Positions 7,255 through 9,330 of a stretch of DNA of 9,330 nt are shown piece after piece. The notes below the pieces were generated by a model. That model was not told the DNA's origin and ran no database searches. It saw only the letters and a list, made by a program, of their open reading frames with translations. The position numbers were made by a program, and so were the translations under genes. Within the stretch, counting starts at the first letter, position 1. Each line of letters starts with the position of its first letter. The stretch is from Methylobacteriaceae bacterium (GTDB taxonomy: Bacteria; Pseudomonadota; Alphaproteobacteria; Rhizobiales; Beijerinckiaceae), in contig JAFAPJ010000087.1 in assembly GCA_019247255.1 (NCBI GenBank), positions 1 to 9,330 on the forward strand, in the 5' to 3' direction.

Positions 7255-7944
7255 TCAGGCGCGGGGGCGGGGCGTGTCGGCGACATCGGCGAGGTCGGGC
7301 GTCTCGCCGTAGCCCATGCGGCGGATCTGCTCGAGAACCTGCGCCATCTGGGCTTCCGTCAGCCGCGGCGGCTCGCCGATCGCGAGCGCGTGGACGTACA
7401 TCTTGGCGAGCGTCTCGATCTCCACGGCGCGCCAGAGCGCCCGCTCGAACGTGTCGCCGAGCACGATGAGCCCGTGATGGCCGAGCAGGCAGGCCGTACG
7501 GGCCTCGAGCGCCTCGAGCGCGTAGTCGGACAGCGCCTGCGTGCCGAAGCAGGCATACGGAGCGCAGCGGATCTCCGTGCCGCCCGCGACCGCGACCATG
7601 TAGTGGAAGGCCGGGATGCCGCGCTCGTGCACCGCGAGGGTCGTGGCGTAAGCGGAATGGGTGTGAAGCACCACGTTCTCCTCCCCGCGCCGGCGCAAGA
7701 TGTCCCGGTGGAAGCGCCATTCGGAGGAGGGCCGGTGCCGGCCCTGGTAGCCGCCCTCGAAATCCATGAGGACCACGTCCTCGGGCGTCATCCGCTCGTA
7801 GGGCAGGCTCGTCGGCGTGACGAGGAAGCCGCCCTCGACGCGGTGGGACAGGTTGCCGGAGGTTCCCTGGTTGAGGCCGATCCGGTTCATCTCCCGGCAG
7901 GTCGCCACGATGCCGGCGCGCAGGTCGTGATGAGGGTCGGGCAC
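7255..7944 (-). CDS. Class II aldolase/adducin-family sugar-phosphate aldolase (FucA/RhaD/AraD-like)
   Basis: A 229-residue zinc enzyme, the usual length for L-fuculose-1-phosphate aldolase-like proteins. Visible motifs are the phosphate-binding NQGTSGNLS (25-33), TPTSLPYE (43-50) and the acid/base residue Glu75 in SSEWRFH. Zinc ligands are His94 and His96 in VVLHTHSAYAT and His157 in LLGHHGLIVLG. All key residues are present, so it should be active. Family members cleave or epimerise sugar phosphates, and some decarboxylate oxo-acid phosphates (OtnC type). Next to an FGGY kinase, retro-aldol cleavage of a ketose phosphate to a triose phosphate and an aldehyde is most likely. The GTG start at 7944 has GGAGA 6 bases upstream, placed directly after the kinase stop, 14 bases away. 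Exact substrate unknown. Confidence 0.88.
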   Translation of the reverse strand: MPDPHHDLRAGIVATCREMNRIGLNQGTSGNLSHRVEGGFLVTPTSLPYERMTPEDVVLMDFEGGYQGRHRPSSEWRFHRDILRRRGEENVVLHTHSAYATTLAVHERGIPAFHYMVAVAGGTEIRCAPYACFGTQALSDYALEALEARTACLLGHHGLIVLGDTFERALWRAVEIETLAKMYVHALAIGEPPRLTEAQMAQVLEQIRRMGYGETPDLADVADTPRPRA

Positions 7945-7950
7945 GAGCGC

Positions 7951-7955
7951 TCTCC
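7951..7955 (-). promoter_or_regulatory. Ribosome binding site of the aldolase gene, adjoining the kinase stop codon
   Basis: GGAGA on the minus strand, 6 bases before GTG at 7944 and 3 bases after the kinase TGA (7961-7959). A terminating ribosome would lie over this site, which suggests coupled translation of kinase and aldolase. Confidence 0.6.
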
Positions 7956-7958
7956 GGA

Positions 7959-9330
7959 TCAGGCGGGCATGGCCGCGGGCACGGCTCCGGCGGCGAGCCG
8001 GCGCCAGCGCGTGGCGGCGTCCGGGAGGCTGGGCAGGGCGAGCGGTTCGGCGGCGACGAGGTCGGGGATGGGTACGGGCTGCGTCCGCTCAAAACGGCGC
8101 CACAGCAGACCCGCGCCGATCGCGGTGCCGTCCCCCGAGCGGCTCGCGGCGACCGGCTCGCCCGGCCGCAGGGCAGCGAGAAGTCCGGCGAAGGACCCGT
8201 TCGCCGCCAAGCCGCCGTCGATCACGATCGGGCCGCGCGACCCGAGCGCGTCGAGGCACGCGTCCGCGGTCAGCGCGGCGTAGAGGGCCGCGAGCGCGCC
8301 CGCCTCGGCCGCATCCGCCGGGGGCGGACCGACGATGCGCCCGCGTCCGCCGCTGCCGGGGACGATGCCGTCATGCGCCGCGAAGGCTGGCAAGGGGAGC
8401 GTCCCTCGATCGAGGAGGCCCGCAAGCGCCCCGCGCACGGCTTCCTCGGGCGCCAGGACGGGCCCGGCGAGGAGCGCGTGCTCGCGCCCCGTCATCGTCA
8501 GCGTGGAGGCGACGATCTCGCCGTCGACATCCACGTTCGCCACCATGGCGCGGGCCGCGTCCAGGCGCTCGAGCGGGCAGGAGCGCGCGAACCCGATCAT
8601 CCAGGTGCCGGTGGACAGCACCGTGCGCTCCGCGAGCCCCGCCGCCTTGAAGCGGAAGAGGTTGGCGTTGCTGTCGTGCACCCCGCACAGGATCTCGGTT
8701 TCGGCGGACAGACCGGTCTGGAGCGCGAGCGCGGGCTGGAGACGGCCGAGGGCCTCGCCCGCCCGCGCACGCGGCGGCAGCAGGCGGTCCCAACCGCGGC
8801 GGCGCACGAGGCTCGACGGCGCGCCGGCGCGCGGGTCCCAGAGGTGGCCCTGCGCTGCGAGCTGCGTGACCTCGGAGGCCGGCCGCCCGCCGAGCCGCCA
8901 GGCGACGTATTGCGCGCTCGTGAGAAGGTGGCGGGCGCGGGCGAAGGGCTCGGGGTGACGCTCGGCCTGCCACAGGAGCTGCTTGCCGAGCTGCATCGCG
9001 CCGGGCCCTGTCGTGCAGAAGACTTCCCCGAAGGACGGCGCCTCCGCCGCGTAGCGCGCGTCGATTTCGGGCGGTGTCGGCGCCTCGTAATCCATCATCG
9101 GGAGGACCGGACCCGTCTCGTCGACGAGGACGGCGCCGTTGCCATGGCCCGTCGCGACGATCGACCCGACGGCGTGGCGCCCCCCGAGCTCGGCCAGCGC
9201 GTCGAGGAACCACTCGACGATCCCGTCGATGTCGATCGCCGGGTAGGGGCCGTCGCGGTGGAAGTCGTGCGGGCGGGCTATCGCGGCCCGCGCCTCGCCC
9301 CCGCGGGTCACGAGCAGCGCTTTCAGCCTG
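7959..9330 (-). CDS. FGGY-family carbohydrate kinase, N-terminus cut off by the window edge
   Basis: An ATP-dependent sugar kinase. Codons run in frame from 9329 to a TGA at 7961-7959, giving 456 visible residues. The frame is still open at the edge, and upstream of a GTG at 9311 it encodes RLKALLV, which fits the first strands of the ATPase fold. Probably 10-25 residues (the phosphate-1 loop) are therefore missing, and the GTG is not the real start. Seen motifs, numbered from that GTG: PYPAIDIDGIVEW (22-34), ATGHGNGAVLVDE (53-65), the catalytic-base segment GVHDSNANLF with Asp213, STGTW (233-237), DGGLAANGSF (365-374) and SGDGTAIGAGLLWRRF (392-407). The HDSNA form resembles rhamnulokinase/fuculokinase and an uncharacterised alphaproteobacterial FGGY branch more than xylulokinase. 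With the aldolase it suggests a ketose-phosphate route. First visible gene of the operon. Confidence 0.88.
   Translation of the reverse strand, partial: RLKALLVTRGGEARAAIARPHDFHRDGPYPAIDIDGIVEWFLDALAELGGRHAVGSIVATGHGNGAVLVDETGPVLPMMDYEAPTPPEIDARYAAEAPSFGEVFCTTGPGAMQLGKQLLWQAERHPEPFARARHLLTSAQYVAWRLGGRPASEVTQLAAQGHLWDPRAGAPSSLVRRRGWDRLLPPRARAGEALGRLQPALALQTGLSAETEILCGVHDSNANLFRFKAAGLAERTVLSTGTWMIGFARSCPLERLDAARAMVANVDVDGEIVASTLTMTGREHALLAGPVLAPEEAVRGALAGLLDRGTLPLPAFAAHDGIVPGSGGRGRIVGPPPADAAEAGALAALYAALTADACLDALGSRGPIVIDGGLAANGSFAGLLAALRPGEPVAASRSGDGTAIGAGLLWRRFERTQPVPIPDLVAAEPLALPSLPDAATRWRRLAAGAVPAAMPA

Noticed and set aside
6180..7469. A 429-codon open frame on the plus strand, opposite the reductase and the aldolase end
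   Set aside because: It is antisense to two genes with intact catalytic residues, and its translation shows no family features.
1..9330. Search for mobile elements, CRISPR repeats, tRNA/rRNA genes and defence systems
   Set aside because: No transposase, terminal inverted repeats, regular direct repeats or tRNA-like segments were found by eye. The window is almost fully occupied by metabolic and transport genes.

Overview
The window is about 70% G+C by eye. It is tightly packed, with very GC-rich third codon positions, strong Shine-Dalgarno sites and frequent GTG starts. Together with the protein sequences this suggests a high-GC alphaproteobacterium (Hyphomicrobiales such as Methylobacterium or Bosea, or Acetobacteraceae). 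That placement is inference, because no marker gene is present.

Layout. Seven genes run on the minus strand and fill almost everything from 9330 down to 211. In order of transcription they are: an FGGY sugar kinase cut by the right edge (9330-7959), a class II aldolase (7944-7255), an aldo/keto reductase of the aldose-1-dehydrogenase type (7232-6210), a periplasmic sugar-binding protein (6162-5179), a fused two-domain sugar ABC ATPase with an unusual C-terminal extension (5152-3224), a ribose-type ABC permease (3227-2214) and a large D-apionate-lactonase-like protein (2193-211). Gaps are 14, 22, 47, 26, -4 (GTGA overlap) and 20 bases, so this reads as one operon. Its promoter and any regulator lie beyond the right edge. 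At the left edge, positions 1-141 on the plus strand hold the last 46 codons of a convergent gene, possibly another sugar kinase.

How the genes fit together. The binding protein, ATPase and permease form a complete high-affinity importer of the ribose/xylose class. The reductase would oxidise an aldose at C1 to its lactone, and the apnL-like enzyme would open the lactone to an aldonate. The kinase and class II aldolase fit the other classical route: phosphorylate a ketose, then split it by retro-aldol cleavage. The window shows no isomerase, dehydratase or oxidoisomerase to complete either branch. The substrate is therefore open. D-apiose or another pentose/deoxyhexose is the leading guess, based on the lactonase.

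The points most worth a second look are the roughly 130-residue sensor-like tail on the transporter ATPase, the pairing of an aldo/keto reductase with an ApnL-type lactonase, and the coexistence of oxidative and phosphorylating enzymes in one operon.
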